Shown one piece after another: positions 34,967-43,536 of a stretch of DNA of 64,000 nt (positions are counted from its first letter, which is position 1; each line of letters starts with the position of its first letter). The notes beneath the pieces were generated by a model. It was not told the DNA's origin, did not search any database, and was given only the letters and a program-made list of their open reading frames with translations. This stretch comes from Paraburkholderia sp. PGU19 (GTDB lineage Bacteria; Pseudomonadota; Gammaproteobacteria; Burkholderiales; Burkholderiaceae): the NCBI RefSeq assembly GCF_013426915.1, contig NZ_AP023179.1, forward strand, positions 2,480,001 to 2,544,000. The letters run 5' to 3'. A program made the position numbers and the translations under genes.

Positions 34967-35530
34967 ATGGCATCAGACAAGGAACTCGCCGATTTTCTGG
35001 CGGGCGTCGAAAGGCGCGCGTTCAAGCAGACGGTCTACGCCGTGAGGGACGACGACGCGTCGCTCGACATCGTGCAGGACGCGATGATCAAGCTCGCCGA
35101 AAAATACGGCGACCGCCCTCCCGCTGAGCTACCGCTTTTGTTTCAGCGTATTCTCCAGAATGCGATGCACGACTATTTCCGTCGGCAGAAAGTACGCAAT
35201 ACCTGGGTGACCCTGTTCTCGTCGCTGGGCAACGCCGATGACGAAGACTTCGACCCGCTGGAGACATTCGAAAGCCAGGACGGCTCGACGGGTGTGGAAA
35301 GCAGCGAGCAGCGGCTCGAACGCGAACAGGTCCTGCAGTTGATCGACGACGAAATCCAAAAGTTGCCGGCTCGTCAACGGGAGGCGTTTCTGATGCGTTA
35401 CTGGGAAGATATGGATGTCGCTGAGACTGCCGCCGCCATGGGCTGCTCGGAAGGCAGTGTGAAAACGCACTGCTCGCGAGCCACGCACACGCTGGCGCAC
35501 GCGCTCAGGGCCAAAGGAATCACGCTATGA
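34967..35530 (+). CDS. RNA polymerase sigma factor, ECF type
   Basis: A 187-residue protein. Region 2 includes SLDIVQDAMIKLAEKYG and LFQRILQNAMHDYFRRQK, and region 4 has LPARQREAFLMRYWEDMDVAETAAAMGCSEGSVKTHCSRA, a complete helix-turn-helix for -35 recognition. The linker has an acidic, low-complexity stretch (~residues 90-110). Its stop overlaps the start of the next gene (ATGA), implying coupled expression with the DUF3619 protein, which is a candidate anti-sigma factor. Confidence 0.9.
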   Translation: MASDKELADFLAGVERRAFKQTVYAVRDDDASLDIVQDAMIKLAEKYGDRPPAELPLLFQRILQNAMHDYFRRQKVRNTWVTLFSSLGNADDEDFDPLETFESQDGSTGVESSEQRLEREQVLQLIDDEIQKLPARQREAFLMRYWEDMDVAETAAAMGCSEGSVKTHCSRATHTLAHALRAKGITL

Positions 35531-35949
35531 GCTCCGCTCCCGAAACAAAAGAACTCGAGTTTGCGCTGCAGCTTCGGCGTGCGCTCGACGAAAACGCTGC
35601 CCGCATTCCGCCTGCCACGACCGACCGGCTCGCCGCCGCGCGCCGTGCCGCACTCGCTCGCAAGAAGCCCGAAGCGGTGCATGCGCCCGCTTTCGCGCCC
35701 GTGTTCGTCGGCGCGGGGACGCTTGCCCACATGCCGGAACCGTCGCGCCGTCTGCCGCGCCTGCGCAAACTCGCGCTCGCCTGGCCGGTGCTCGCGCTGG
35801 TCATCGGACTCGCGGGTATCGCGTGGTGGGAAGACCATCAGCGCACGGCCGAGCTCGCCGATATCGATGCCGCCATGCTGAGCGACGACCTGCCGCTCAA
35901 TGCCTATCTCGATCACGGGTTCAACGCGTACCTGACGCGTAACCACTGA
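35527..35949 (+). CDS. DUF3619 family single-pass membrane protein, putative anti-sigma factor
   Basis: A 140-residue protein with a cytoplasmic-looking N-terminal ~75 residues (Ala/Arg-rich, FALQLRRALDENAARIPP), one hydrophobic segment at about residues 82-101 and a short C-terminal tail. DUF3619 genes sit beside ECF sigma factors in beta-proteobacteria. The anti-sigma role is inferred from the overlap and topology and not shown by any known zinc or sigma-binding motif. Confidence 0.8.
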   Translation: MSSAPETKELEFALQLRRALDENAARIPPATTDRLAAARRAALARKKPEAVHAPAFAPVFVGAGTLAHMPEPSRRLPRLRKLALAWPVLALVIGLAGIAWWEDHQRTAELADIDAAMLSDDLPLNAYLDHGFNAYLTRNH

Positions 35950-35966
35950 CCGGGGAGAGTTGACGG

Positions 35967-36725
35967 GTGAGTTACAAGCGCGGCCTTGCCGTTGTGTCTG
36001 GATGCGTGATTGCAGCCCTGGTGTCATTCGCCGCCACCTATCCGCGCTTCTACCCGACACCCACGCCTGTCGCGGCGCCCTCCAGCGGGGCGCCCGCGAA
36101 GGCGGCCGCCCCGGCGTTGACAGTCGACCTGCCGGGCTTGCCCATCTCGACCAGTCCGCTCGCGTGGTCGAAGCTCACCAACGCCGAACACGTCGCGCTC
36201 GCGCCGTTCGCAGTGCAATGGGACGCCTTCAGCGAGGAGCGCAAGCGCAAATGGCTGAAAATTGCGTCGCGTTATCCGAAGATGACGCCGGAAGCGCAAA
36301 AAATTCTGCACGAGCGCATGGCGGAGTGGGTGCGCATGACGCCCGAGCAGCGGCGCGTCGCGCGAGAAAATTATCAGGTTTCGAAAGAACTACCGCGTGA
36401 GGCGCGTCAGAACGCATGGAAGGCGTACCAGCAGTTGCCTGAAGAGCAGAAGCAAAAGCTCGCCGCCAGCGAGCGCAAGCGCCGGCCGACGGTCGTCAGC
36501 GCGCCGCCTTCGGGCAAGTCCGAGATCAAGGACATCAACCGGCTCGTGAATGGCAAGGACAAGCTCGCGAGCGTGCCTGTGCCGCCGGCGACGGCAGGCG
36601 CCTCCGCCGGAGTCGCGGCGCCCTCGCCCGGCGCGCCCGCCATTCCCGCCACTGGCAGCTTCGTGCCGGCGACGCCGACACCCGTCTCGCCGTCCGACGC
36701 GCCGTCCATCTTCAACGGCTCATAA
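35967..36725 (+). CDS. DUF3106 domain-containing protein
   Basis: A 252-residue protein with a signal-anchor near the N-terminus (residues ~5-24). The DUF3106 repeats lie at about residues 70-165, visible as spaced W-x-x-L/M and tetrad patterns (AWSKLTNAEHVALAPFAVQWD, then MTPEAQK, MTPEQRR, LPEEQKQKL). The last ~50 residues are Pro/Ala/Gly-rich. It starts with GTG behind a GGGGAGAG ribosome site. Function unknown; likely periplasmic. It is third in the sigma-factor operon. Confidence 0.8.
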   Translation: MSYKRGLAVVSGCVIAALVSFAATYPRFYPTPTPVAAPSSGAPAKAAAPALTVDLPGLPISTSPLAWSKLTNAEHVALAPFAVQWDAFSEERKRKWLKIASRYPKMTPEAQKILHERMAEWVRMTPEQRRVARENYQVSKELPREARQNAWKAYQQLPEEQKQKLAASERKRRPTVVSAPPSGKSEIKDINRLVNGKDKLASVPVPPATAGASAGVAAPSPGAPAIPATGSFVPATPTPVSPSDAPSIFNGS

Positions 36726-36778
36726 TCCCTCTGCGAGCCTGCGTCGCGGGCTCATCAACGGCAACCGAGGCCTAGCCA

Positions 36779-37312
36779 GTGTCCACTTCCGTCGACTCCG
36801 CAGCCGTGCCGCTCCCGCCCGAATCTGTCGAACCGTCGATGCCGACTGTGCGTCGGAGGCTTGCCGCGCTGATGTACGAAGGTGTGTTGCTGTTTGGCGT
36901 GGTGTTCCTCGCGGGGTATCTGTTCAGCACGCTTACGCAGCAGCGCAATGGGCTGACTCATCACAACTGGCTTGCGGCCTGGGTGGGGCTGGTGGTCGGG
37001 GTGTATTTCGTCTGGTTCTGGACACACGGCGGCCAGACGCTGCCGATGAAGACCTGGCGATTACGGGTGGTGGCCGCCAGGGATGGCGGGCGGCTTTCCG
37101 TGCTGCGCGCGGTGGTGCGGTATGTGTTTGCGTGGTTGTGGTTTTTGCCGCCGTTGGCGGTGCATCCGCTTTTTGGACTTAAGGTGCCGCAGACGCTGAT
37201 TGTTGCTGGCGTGTGGTTCGTTTTGTATGCGGCCGTCGGGCGGGTCGGTGTGAGCCGGCAGTTTCTGCATGATCGGATGGCGGGGACTAAAGTCGTTTCG
37301 ATATCGCGGTGA
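36779..37312 (+). CDS. RDD family membrane protein
   Basis: A 177-residue membrane protein with four hydrophobic segments. The RDD signature is partly visible: RRLAALMYEGVLLFGVVF near the N-terminus and QTLPMKTWRLRVV in the middle. Several RDD proteins are linked to ion transport, but the function here is not known. It starts with GTG at 36779 and closes the sigma-factor gene cluster; repeat copy 2 follows. Confidence 0.8.
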   Translation: MSTSVDSAAVPLPPESVEPSMPTVRRRLAALMYEGVLLFGVVFLAGYLFSTLTQQRNGLTHHNWLAAWVGLVVGVYFVWFWTHGGQTLPMKTWRLRVVAARDGGRLSVLRAVVRYVFAWLWFLPPLAVHPLFGLKVPQTLIVAGVWFVLYAAVGRVGVSRQFLHDRMAGTKVVSISR

Positions 37313-37454
37313 GATTTTTTGCCTGCGGCGGTTTTTTGCTGGTTATGTGGTGTTTGCTGGGCCGCCGTTTGGTGTGCTTGGGTTTGTGCTGGCATCCGGT
37401 TCGGTTGTTTTGGCGTTTGCGCTGGCATCCGCGCTATGGTGTTTGCTGTTCACG

Positions 37455-38046
37455 CGTCGCCCCTGTGCGGGGCGGCACCTACTTTTCTTTGCCGCCGCAA
37501 AGAAAAGTAGGCAAAAGAAAGCGGCTAACACCGCTAATTCTTGTGTTTGCCTGAGGGCCCTCAAAGGGTCTTACGCTTCACACGGCAATCACGTGACCCA
37601 CGTTCGTTGCCAGCGCTCTTGCGGTGCTCATCACCCGCTTCATGCATCCGCGTTGCAGCATGCCGTGCCAGATATTCAACCGCCGCCCAGGTGGCAAACT
37701 GTGTGTAGGCGTTCGCACCATAAACGCACCACTCCGGACCGATAGCGCACGCGTTCCACCCTGTAAGAGCGCCACGCTATACGACGCGACAACCTACACA
37801 CAGTTTGCCACCTGGGCTGCACATACCAGTCGCTGCCGCTTGCCCGTGCAAATGCATTCGAAGCGGGTGAGGCGTTTATTCAAAGCGTTGGCAACACGCG
37901 CCAGCAGAGCCGTTGCCATGTGAAGCGTAAGACCCTGTGGGGGCCCTCAGGCACACACTAGAACTGGCGGTGTGAGCCGCTTTCTTTTGCCTACTTTTCT
38001 TTGCGGCGGCAAAGAAGAGTAGGTGCCGCCCCGCACAGGGGCGACG
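37455..38046 (-). repeat. Palindromic intergenic element, copy 2 (core reversed)
   Basis: A 592-bp near-palindrome between the RDD gene and the PlcP-like gene. Outer arms are 37455-37536 and 37965-38046, with several mismatches between them, including one in the right-arm hairpin (AAGAAGAG for AAGAAAAG). Inner inverted repeat: 37682-37705 and 37797-37820 (one mismatch). The core is in the opposite orientation to copies 1 and 3. Confidence 0.9.
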
Positions 38047-38308
38047 CTTGAACAGCAAACACCATAGCGCGGATGCTAGCGCAAACACCAAAACACCAAA
38101 ACGCCAAACGGCAACGCGCACAAAGTCCCGCTATCGGCAATGGCATCGCTGCCGCGATAAATCGAATAGACGACCGTATCCAGCCCGTCGGCGCCCACGC
38201 GCCACCCATCACACCAACCATCGCCGCGGGCGTCACGACCACGAACCCATCAATCGCACCGTTGCATCGCGCCGACAATCGCCAACGCGTAATAAGAACT
38301 TCTCGTGA
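38047..38308. other. Intergenic flank of repeat copy 2
   Basis: Right flank of copy 2 with a GCGGATGCTAGCGC unit near 38068 and CAAACACC-type low-complexity repeats, then unique sequence. No gene is supported. Together with the Pho-box region it fills the gap before the PlcP-like gene. Confidence 0.5.
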
Positions 38309-38326
38309 ATGTCACGGCTCCGTCAT
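38309..38326 (+). promoter_or_regulatory. Candidate Pho box upstream of the PlcP-like gene
   Basis: ATGTCACGGCTCCGTCAT consists of two 7-bp half sites with an 11-bp period, ATGTCAC (5 of 7 match to CTGTCAT) and CCGTCAT (6 of 7), 44 bp before the ATG at 38371. Phosphate-responsive control by PhoB is inferred; there is no experimental basis here. Confidence 0.35.
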
Positions 38327-38370
38327 GCAGCAATGGCGCAATGCGGGTACTGCAACTCGACGCGTGAGCC

Positions 38371-39312
38371 ATGGACAACAACACGTCCGCGACTTCCCTC
38401 TTCCGCCAGAATGGCCCGAGCGTCGATCCCGTCGCTTTCGGCCCCCGCACCCCCTCAGTTGGCCTGCCGCCGCTTCCGCATCTACCGGTGACGCCAACAC
38501 CTTCCGAAAGCGATCACGACGACGGTCACGAGAATTCGCACCGCTATCGCACCATCTGGCTCTCCGACATTCACCTCGGTTCCGGCGGCTGCCAGGCGAA
38601 CTATCTGCTCGACTTCCTGCGGCACAACGAGTCAGAGTACCTGTACCTCGTCGGCGACATCATCGACGGCTGGCAACTGAAGAAAGGCTGGTACTGGCCA
38701 CAGGCGCACAACGACGTCGTGCAGAAGATCCTGCGCAAGGCGCGCAAGGGCACGCAGGTCGTGTACATCCCCGGCAATCACGACGAAGGCGCGCGCCAGT
38801 TCTGCGATCTCGCATTCGGCGACATCCACGTGCGCGGCGAGGCGTTCCACACGACGCTGCAGGGCAAGCGCCTGTGGATCGTGCACGGCGATCTGTTCGA
38901 CGGCGTGATCCAGCACGCGAAGTGGCTCGCGTATCTCGGCGACACGCTCTACACGATGATTCTCGTGCTGAACCGCTGGTTCAACCGCATCCGCATCAAG
39001 CTCGGTTTCCAGTACTGGTCGCTATCGCAGTACCTGAAGCATCAGGTGAAGAACGCGGTGAACTTCATCTCGGCGTTCGAGAACGTGATGACGGATGAAG
39101 CGCGCCGCCGCGGCTGCGACGGCGTCGTGTGCGGGCACATTCACAAGGCTGAGATCCGCGAGATCGACGGCGTGCTGTATTGCAACGACGGCGACTGGGT
39201 AGAAAGCCTGTCGGCGCTCGTCGAGACCTACGAAGGCGAGTTGAAGGTCATCTACTGGACCGTGATGCGCTCGCCCGAAGCGAACACGACGAAAGCCCGC
39301 GCCACAGCGTGA
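38371..39312 (+). CDS. PlcP-like metallophosphoesterase (LpxH superfamily)
   Basis: A 313-residue calcineurin-like phosphoesterase. All metal motifs are present: SDIHLG (65-70), GDIIDG (95-100), GNHDE (135-139), VHGDLFDG and CGHIHKAE. Residues 1-55 are a low-complexity extension. The sequence around the motifs (YWPQAHNDVVQKIL, YWSLSQYLKHQVKNAVNFIS) resembles PlcP, the phospholipase C of phosphate-starved bacteria that releases diacylglycerol from phospholipids, more than true LpxH. LpxH-type UDP-diacylglucosamine hydrolase is the alternative. The neighbouring glycosyltransferase and diacylglycerol kinase support the PlcP reading. Confidence 0.75.
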   Translation: MDNNTSATSLFRQNGPSVDPVAFGPRTPSVGLPPLPHLPVTPTPSESDHDDGHENSHRYRTIWLSDIHLGSGGCQANYLLDFLRHNESEYLYLVGDIIDGWQLKKGWYWPQAHNDVVQKILRKARKGTQVVYIPGNHDEGARQFCDLAFGDIHVRGEAFHTTLQGKRLWIVHGDLFDGVIQHAKWLAYLGDTLYTMILVLNRWFNRIRIKLGFQYWSLSQYLKHQVKNAVNFISAFENVMTDEARRRGCDGVVCGHIHKAEIREIDGVLYCNDGDWVESLSALVETYEGELKVIYWTVMRSPEANTTKARATA

Positions 39313-39347
39313 CCGCACACCATTACCACTACGAGAGGGCCAATCGC

Positions 39348-40379
39348 ATGAAGATCATGATCGTCACCGATGCGTGGGAACCGCAGGTCAATGGCGTGGT
39401 TCGCACGCTGAAGAACACGACGCGCGAGTTGACGGCGATCGGCCACAAGGTCGATCTGCTGACGCCGCTCGAGTTCAAGACGATTCCGTGCCCGACGTAC
39501 CCGGAGATTCGCCTGTCGCTGATGCCGCGGCGCCACTTGCGCAAGCGCATCGACGAATTCCAGCCGGACGCGCTGCACATCGCGACGGAAGGCCCGCTCG
39601 GGCTGGCCGCGCGCAAGTATGCGATCGAGCACAAGCTGCCGTTCACGACGGCCTATCACACGCGCTTTCCCGAATACGTCGAGGCGCGCTTCGGCGTTCC
39701 CGTCTCGTGGACGTACCGTTTCCTGCACTGGTTTCACAAGGCATCGCTTGCCGTGATGGCGCCGACGCCGGTCGTCAAGACCGACCTCGAAAAGTTCGGC
39801 TTCACGAACGTCGTGCTGTGGACGCGCGGCGTCGATCTCGACATCTTCCGGCAGATGGAGTCGAAGGTGCTGAACACCGCGCGGCCGATTTTTCTGTACG
39901 TCGGACGCGTGGCCGTCGAGAAGAATGTCGAAGCGTTCCTGAAGCTCGATCTGCCCGGCTCGAAGTGGGTCTGCGGTGAAGGCCCGGCGCTTGCCGAACT
40001 GAAGTCGCGCTATCCGGCCGCCAACTATCTCGGCGTTCTGACGCAGGCCGAACTCGCGAAGGTCTACGCTGCCGCTGACGTGTTCGTATTCCCGAGCAGG
40101 ACCGACACGTTCGGTCTCGTGCTGCTCGAAGCGCTTGCGTGCGGCACGCCTGTTGCGGCGTATCCTGTAACGGGTCCGATCGATGTGCTCGGCGATGGCG
40201 GCGCGGGCGCGATGCACGAAGACTTGCGCGAAGCGTGCCTGCAGGCGCTGAAGATCGATCGCAACGATGCGCGCGCGTGGGCCGAACGTTTTTCGTGGAC
40301 GGCCGCGTCCGAGCAGTTTGCAGCGCATCTGAAGCCGTTGTCGCGTTCCGCTTATCGCGAGGAAAGCGCCGCCGCCTGA
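39348..40379 (+). CDS. Glycosyltransferase family 4, Agt-like
   Basis: A 343-residue GT-B glycosyltransferase. N-terminal MKIMIVTDAWEPQVNGVVRTLKNT and the C-terminal nucleotide-sugar site (FVFPSRTDTFGLVLLEALACGTPVAAYPVTGP, with the conserved EX7E glutamates) are intact. It lies 35 bp after the PlcP-like gene. In marine and rhizobial bacteria PlcP and the glycosyltransferase Agt are adjacent and convert diacylglycerol to glycolipids under phosphate limitation. That assignment is inferred here; the sugar donor is unknown. The ATG at 39348 was chosen over an open upstream frame inside the preceding gene. Confidence 0.85.
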   Translation: MKIMIVTDAWEPQVNGVVRTLKNTTRELTAIGHKVDLLTPLEFKTIPCPTYPEIRLSLMPRRHLRKRIDEFQPDALHIATEGPLGLAARKYAIEHKLPFTTAYHTRFPEYVEARFGVPVSWTYRFLHWFHKASLAVMAPTPVVKTDLEKFGFTNVVLWTRGVDLDIFRQMESKVLNTARPIFLYVGRVAVEKNVEAFLKLDLPGSKWVCGEGPALAELKSRYPAANYLGVLTQAELAKVYAAADVFVFPSRTDTFGLVLLEALACGTPVAAYPVTGPIDVLGDGGAGAMHEDLREACLQALKIDRNDARAWAERFSWTAASEQFAAHLKPLSRSAYREESAAA

Positions 40380-40599
40380 TCCGCCCGACGCGCAAGCGCC
40401 ATCACTTCTCGCCACGCCCATGCAAACGAGACAATCGAACGCATTGCGCGCTCCGCAGGAATCGCTGCGCGACGCGAAGACGGCAGTGTCGAACGCGGAG
40501 CCGTATGGCGAACCGTTCGATGATGTGCATGATATGCACGAGGACGGCGCGCCGCGGGCGCGTTATGCTGGAGAGTCCAGATCTGCTCCTGTTTCTGCC

Positions 40600-41127
40600 A
40601 TGTCATCTACTACGCGCGATGCCGCGCGAGCCCGCGAAGACGCGCTGAATGGCGCGAAAGCCGATGCGCCGGAATCGCTCGAGCCATTGGGTCCCGATGA
40701 TCCGCTCGCGCCGCTGCCCTTCAATCCATACAAGGGCAATCGCGGGATCACCCGCGCGTGGCATGCGATGAAGAATTCGTTTGCCGGGTTTCGGGTCGCG
40801 ATTCGTGAGGAGAGCGCGTTTCGGCAGGAGCTGACGTTGGCGGCGATTCTTTTGCCTTGCGGCGTATTGGTGCCTGTTGAGCCGGTGTCTCGTGTGCTGT
40901 TGCTGGGATCTGTGTTTCTTGTGCTGATTGTCGAGTTGCTCAACTCGAGCGTCGAGGCGGCTATTGATCGGATTTCGCTTGAGCGGCATGAATTGTCCCG
41001 GCGTGCGAAGGATCTCGGCAGTGCTGCCGTGATGGTTGCGCTTTTTATCTGCGTGATGACGTGGGGTTTGCTCGTTGGGCCGCTTGTTGTGCATTGGGTG
41101 AGTGGGTGGGTTCGGGCTATGCAGTAG
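40600..41127 (+). CDS. dgkA: Diacylglycerol kinase
   Basis: A DgkA-type integral membrane kinase converting diacylglycerol to phosphatidic acid. The family segment (RAWHAMKNSFAGFRVAIREESAFRQELTL) and the catalytic ELLNSSVEAAIDRI are complete, with three membrane helices. The ATG at 40600 gives 175 residues; an in-frame ATG at 40420 would add 60 polar residues. Both are longer than the ~120-residue E. coli enzyme, and neither has a good ribosome site. Following PlcP and Agt, it could recycle diacylglycerol. Confidence 0.85.
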   Translation: MSSTTRDAARAREDALNGAKADAPESLEPLGPDDPLAPLPFNPYKGNRGITRAWHAMKNSFAGFRVAIREESAFRQELTLAAILLPCGVLVPVEPVSRVLLLGSVFLVLIVELLNSSVEAAIDRISLERHELSRRAKDLGSAAVMVALFICVMTWGLLVGPLVVHWVSGWVRAMQ

Positions 41128-41273
41128 GGGTGGTTTTTCGTTTTGCTGTGTCTGCGACGCTGGGCTGGGGTGGTTTGGTTTTCGCTGGCGTCCGCGGCTG
41201 AGGCTTCGATGCGCGGGCGGTTTGGTTTGCTTGTGTTTTCGCTGGCATCCGCGTTTTGTTAGCTTGCTTCACG

Positions 41274-41865
41274 CGTTGCCCCTGTGCGGGGCGGCACCTA
41301 CTTTTCTTTGCCGCCGCAAAGAAAAGTAGGCAAAAGAAAGCGGCTAACACCGCCAGTTTTTGTGTTTGTCTGAGGGCCCCCAACCGGTCTTACGCTTCAC
41401 ACGGCGGCGTATCTGTTCGCGTGCGTTGCCAACGCTTCGAATGACCGCCTCACCCGCTTCAAACACCCGCACACGAGCTAGCGGCAGCGACTGGTATGTG
41501 CCGCCCAGGTGGCAAACTGTGTGTAGGTTGTCGCGTCGTATAACTTGGCGCTCTTACAGGGTGGGGCCCGTGCGCTATCGTTCCGAAGTGAGGCGTGTGG
41601 AGTACTACGGCCTACACACAGTTTGCCACCTGGGCGGCCGTGGAATATCTGGCACGGCGTGGGGCGACGCGGGCGCGTGAAGCGGGTGAGGCGCACCGCA
41701 AGAGCGTTGGCAACGAACATGAGTCATGTGATTGCCGTGTGAAGCGTAAGAACCTTTGGGGGCCCTCAGGCAAACACAAGGATTGGCGGTGTTAGCCGCT
41801 TTCTTTCGCCTACTTTTCTTTGCGGCGGCAAAGAAAAGTAGGTGCCGCCCCGCACAGGGGCGACG
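41274..41865 (+). repeat. Palindromic intergenic element, copy 3 (core forward)
   Basis: A 592-bp near-palindrome between dgkA and the TetR gene. Arms 41274-41355 and 41784-41865 differ at two positions; inner 24-bp perfect inverted repeat at 41500-41523 and 41615-41638. It shares a GTGTTAGCC variant in both arms, whereas copy 1 has GTGTGAGCC in both, so arms within these copies match each other. A 65-codon frame with a TTG start (41545-41742) lies in the core. Confidence 0.9.
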
Positions 41866-42118
41866 CTTGAAGCACGAAGGCACAGCGCGGATGCCAGCGC
41901 AAATGCCAGAACACCACACGGCGCCGCCTGAAGCATGACGGCAAAACGCGGATGCCAGCGCAAAGGCCAAAACACCAAACGGCAACGCATGAACCACAAA
42001 AACAAAACGCGGACGCCCGCACAACCGCCTAAAGCCCCACCAACCCCGCCCGCGCAGCAAAAACCCCAACCCCAAACCAGCGTCGCAGACAGAACCAAAT
42101 CCCATCGAACGGTCGGTT
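41866..42118. repeat. 61-bp tandem units flanking repeat copy 3
   Basis: Three units with period 61 bp begin at 41887, 41948 and 42009 (each starting GCGGATGCC or GCGGACGCC); the third is degenerate. The same GCGGATGCCAGCGC word recurs outside every copy of the palindromic element. No gene is supported. Confidence 0.7.
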
Positions 42119-42124
42119 TATAAT
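42119..42124 (+). promoter_or_regulatory. -10 element upstream of the TetR gene
   Basis: A perfect TATAAT 68 bp before the TetR-family ATG; no good -35 at 16-18 bp spacing. Confidence 0.35.
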
Positions 42125-42191
42125 CGTAAAGACAGCCTGCACAAACCCCAAAACCCAGCCCGGGCAGCGCAGCAAGCCCGCCAAGGACGAT

Positions 42192-42908
42192 ATGGAAGCC
42201 AAACCTCCCCGCCGCACGCGCGAACGGATTCTCGAACTATCGTTGAAGCTCTTCAACGATATCGGCGAGCCGAACGTCACGACGACGACGATCGCCGAGG
42301 AAATGGAAATCAGTCCAGGCAACCTGTACTACCACTTCCGCAACAAAGACGACATCATCAACAGCATCTTCAGCCAGTTCGAGCAGGAGATCGAAAAGCG
42401 TCTGCGTTTCCCGGACGACCATCGCGCAACCATCGACGAAATGTGGTCGTATCTGCAGTACATGGTCGATTTCACGTGGCGCTACCGCTTCCTGTATCGT
42501 GACCTGAACGATCTGCTCGCACGCAACCGCACGCTCGAAACACACTTCAAGCAGATCATCAGCCACAAGGTGCGCTTCGCCAGCCAGTTCTGCGAGCAGC
42601 TCGTGGCCGACAACGAAATGGTCGCGACGCCCGACGAGCTCAAGGTCATCGCGACCAATATCGGCGTGATCGCGACCTACTGGCTGTCATATCAGTTCGT
42701 CATGAATCCGCGCAAGTACAACGAACAGGAAGCGATCCAGGCCGAGCTGCATCAGGTCAGCGTGCAGATCGTGTCGCTGATGGCGCCGTATCTGCGCGGA
42801 CGCTCGCGCGAACTGTTCGACGATCTGGTGTCGGGCAAACATCCGCAGCGCGAGTTCTACGACTATCTGCCGCCGCGCGAACCTCGCAACGAATCGAAGG
42901 ACAGGTAA
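42192..42908 (+). CDS. TetR/AcrR family transcriptional regulator
   Basis: A 238-residue protein. The N-terminal helix-turn-helix (residues ~10-55) contains ILELSLKLFNDIGEPNVTTTTIAEEMEISPGNLYYHFRNKDDI, the standard TetR DNA-binding signature. The remainder is an all-helical ligand domain with aromatic clusters (FTWRYRFLYRDLNDLLARN). Its ligand and target are not apparent. It lies just 2 bp before the LOG gene, so the two are probably co-transcribed. Confidence 0.9.
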   Translation: MEAKPPRRTRERILELSLKLFNDIGEPNVTTTTIAEEMEISPGNLYYHFRNKDDIINSIFSQFEQEIEKRLRFPDDHRATIDEMWSYLQYMVDFTWRYRFLYRDLNDLLARNRTLETHFKQIISHKVRFASQFCEQLVADNEMVATPDELKVIATNIGVIATYWLSYQFVMNPRKYNEQEAIQAELHQVSVQIVSLMAPYLRGRSRELFDDLVSGKHPQREFYDYLPPREPRNESKDR

Positions 42909-42910
42909 CG

Positions 42911-43495
42911 ATGAAGGCAGTCTGTGTCTATTGCGGCTCCTCCAACGGAGCCAAACCGCTATACCGCGAGGCCGCGAAAGCATTCGGACGCGCGCTCGTC
43001 GCGGCGAACCTGTCGCTCGTCTACGGTGGCGGCAAGGTCGGCCTGATGGGCGTGATCGCCGACGAAGTGATGGCCGCGGGCGGCCGCGCGATCGGCGTGA
43101 TCCCCGAACTGCTGGTCAACAAGGAAGTCGGCCACAACGGCCTGTCGGAACTGCACGTCGTGCCCGACATGCATCAACGCAAGAAGATGATGGCCGATCT
43201 CTCCGACGCGTTCGTCGCGATGCCAGGCGGCGCAGGCACGCTCGAAGAGCTGTTCGAGGTCTACACGTGGGCGCAGCTTGGCTATCATCAGAAGGCCGTG
43301 GCCGTGTTGAATATCGACGGCTTCTACGATCCGTTGATCGCGATGCTCGAACACACCGTGCAGGAAGGCTTCATGCGCCAGACGTACTTCGACATCCTGC
43401 AGGTCGACAGCGATCCCGCCGCGCTGATCCAGAAGCTGCAACGCTACCAGCCGCCCATAAGCGACAAGTGGGCGGACAACCGCGAGCGCGTGTGA
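42911..43495 (+). CDS. LOG family protein, putative cytokinin-type phosphoribohydrolase
   Basis: A 194-residue Rossmann-like protein with the LOG motif MPGGAGTLEELFEVYTWAQLG (residues ~104-124) and N-terminal VYCGSSNGAKP. LOG proteins cleave the ribose phosphate from nucleoside monophosphates, including cytokinin nucleotides, and were once labelled lysine decarboxylases. The actual substrate here is unknown. It follows the TetR gene by 2 bp. Confidence 0.88.
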   Translation: MKAVCVYCGSSNGAKPLYREAAKAFGRALVAANLSLVYGGGKVGLMGVIADEVMAAGGRAIGVIPELLVNKEVGHNGLSELHVVPDMHQRKKMMADLSDAFVAMPGGAGTLEELFEVYTWAQLGYHQKAVAVLNIDGFYDPLIAMLEHTVQEGFMRQTYFDILQVDSDPAALIQKLQRYQPPISDKWADNRERV

Positions 43496-43536
43496 CGCGC
43501 GTTGAGCGCTTTCCTGCTGCATAGCGAGAGGCAAGC

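Noticed and set aside
38371..39312. Straight call of LpxH
   Set aside because: Neighbouring glycosyltransferase and the motif context favour PlcP; LpxH kept only as an alternative.
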